This document shows, piece by piece, positions 5,843-6,671 of a stretch of DNA of 6,671 nucleotides. The notes beneath the pieces were generated by a model, which was not told the DNA's origin, searched no databases, and worked only from the letters and a program-made list of their open reading frames with translations. The number at the start of each line of letters is the position of its first letter. The stretch's first letter is position 1. Both the position numbers and the translations under genes were made by a program. The DNA is from Deltaproteobacteria bacterium (GTDB lineage: Bacteria; Desulfobacterota; Desulfobulbia; Desulfobulbales; BM004): contig JAFDCT010000178.1 in the NCBI GenBank assembly GCA_019312695.1, forward strand, positions 1 through 6,671. Reading direction: 5' to 3'.

Positions 5843-6671
5843 GTGCTGAATCAAAAAATCAAAATCATCGTTTTATGCGGCCCGACTGCGGTTGGAAAAA
5901 CCGCTCTGTCTCTGCAGATAGCTGAAACCTTTTCCTGTGAAATAATCAGCGTTGATTCCATGCAGGTATACAGGCATATGGATATCGGTACTGCAAAACC
6001 TACAAAAACTGAAAGGGACCGTGTCAAACATTATCTGATAGATATTGTAGACCCTGATGAGACTTATACCCTGGGCCGGTTTGTCAAGGATGCAGATGAA
6101 GCCATCCAGGAGATAACCAGTCACAACAATATCCCTCTGCTGGTGGGCGGTACTGGCCTTTATTTAAAAGGATTACTCGAAGGTGTCTTTGATGAAAGTG
6201 CTCCTGGTGTAGATATTCACACAGGTAAATATAAAGCTAAAACCGGGTCCGTAAAAGATGACCTCCGCAAAAGACTCCAGCAGGAGGGCAATGAAATCCT
6301 TTATCGTGAACTTGCAGAAGTGGACCCTGATTCTGCAAAACGCATCCATCCCAACGATACCCAAAGACTGCTTCGAGGACTTGAAATTTTTTACGTTACT
6401 GGCATACCATGGTCCCGGCATCTGGCAGATCAAAGGAAAAATAATAGAAGTTATCATGTGTTTAAGATTGGTTTGACTCGGCCACGACAAGAGCTGTATG
6501 AGCGCATAGACAGACGTGTCCGCCTCATGGTAAAACAAGGACTGCTTGATGAGGTAAAGAAAATTGTGGACTTGGGATATGATAGACAATTAAAAGCAAT
6601 GCAAGCCATAGGCTATCGTCATATGGTAAATTTCCTGGACGGGAACTGGACCTGGGAGCAAACTCTTGAAC
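5843..6671 (+). CDS. miaA: tRNA dimethylallyltransferase MiaA, starting at GTG, C-terminus cut by window edge
   Basis: MiaA transfers a dimethylallyl group to N6 of A37 in tRNAs reading UNN codons (i6A37), the substrate of MiaB. My translation gives 276 residues to the edge. It shows the P-loop GPTAVGKT at 13-20, DSMQVYR at 38-44, GTAKPT at 49-54, VGGTGLYLKGLLEG at 101-114, NDTQRLLRGLEI at 171-182 and QAIGYRH at 254-260. Few residues should be missing from a usual length of about 300-320. No ATG precedes the P-loop: going upstream in frame come only GTG at 5843, five more codons and the TAG that ends the ComEA-like gene. GTG 5843 is therefore the likely start (CTG 5846 less so), with no clear Shine-Dalgarno. 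Residues about 117-135 (DESAPGVDIHTGKYKAKTG) look longer than the usual short linker there. Identification is secure. Confidence 0.93.
   Translation, partial: MLNQKIKIIVLCGPTAVGKTALSLQIAETFSCEIISVDSMQVYRHMDIGTAKPTKTERDRVKHYLIDIVDPDETYTLGRFVKDADEAIQEITSHNNIPLLVGGTGLYLKGLLEGVFDESAPGVDIHTGKYKAKTGSVKDDLRKRLQQEGNEILYRELAEVDPDSAKRIHPNDTQRLLRGLEIFYVTGIPWSRHLADQRKNNRSYHVFKIGLTRPRQELYERIDRRVRLMVKQGLLDEVKKIVDLGYDRQLKAMQAIGYRHMVNFLDGNWTWEQTLE

Noticed and set aside
6173..6589. Minus-strand frame of 138 codons at the right end
   Set aside because: It lies entirely antisense to miaA, whose P-loop and other motifs are clear on the plus strand.
5828..6671. miaA as a pseudogene or remnant lacking a start
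   Set aside because: The frame is intact with every family motif to the window edge; only the start is non-ATG, and GTG is an ordinary bacterial start.

Overview
This is ordinary, compact bacterial chromosome with housekeeping genes in two divergent blocks. Nothing looks mobile: there is no insertion sequence, prophage, CRISPR array, tRNA or rRNA gene. The gene order (lysC next to cimA, then a small helix-hairpin-helix protein and miaA), the moderately AT-rich base composition and the protein styles suggest a Gram-negative anaerobe of the former Deltaproteobacteria (Desulfobacterota, perhaps Desulfobulbales-like). That placement is an inference from recognition; no search was run.

Left block, minus strand, read from about 2180 down to 1: a membrane-anchored M23 (LytM/MepM-type) peptidoglycan endopeptidase, then trmL (tRNA wobble-ribose methyltransferase) 10 nt later, then serC (phosphoserine aminotransferase), cut by the window edge after its first 86 codons. 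serC has its own strong ribosome binding site, a possible promoter, and a weak hairpin between it and trmL, so it may be a separate unit.

Middle, 2178-2404: a very AT-rich divergent intergenic region. It holds candidate promoters for both directions that overlap, a 6-3-6 inverted repeat, and an isoleucine-rich mini-ORF followed by a hairpin and a T-run. The last combination resembles an attenuator ahead of lysC-cimA, but the evidence is weak.

Right block, plus strand: lysC (aspartokinase), cimA ((R)-citramalate synthase), a membrane-anchored ComEA-like helix-hairpin-helix protein whose start overlaps the end of cimA, and miaA (tRNA dimethylallyltransferase). miaA begins at GTG and runs off the right edge. 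The close spacing suggests one operon. LysC feeds the aspartate family (lysine, threonine, methionine) and CimA gives a threonine-independent route to isoleucine, so the block joins amino-acid synthesis to tRNA modification. MiaA and TrmL, in opposite blocks, act on the same anticodon loops.

The best observation is inside lysC: a strong Shine-Dalgarno sequence lies 8 nt before in-frame Met247, where Bacillus-type aspartokinases start their separate beta subunit. The normal lysC start, and most other starts here, lack a clear Shine-Dalgarno. A second point is that the M23 peptidase has HLD where the family normally has HxH. I did not find a novel multi-gene system in this window.
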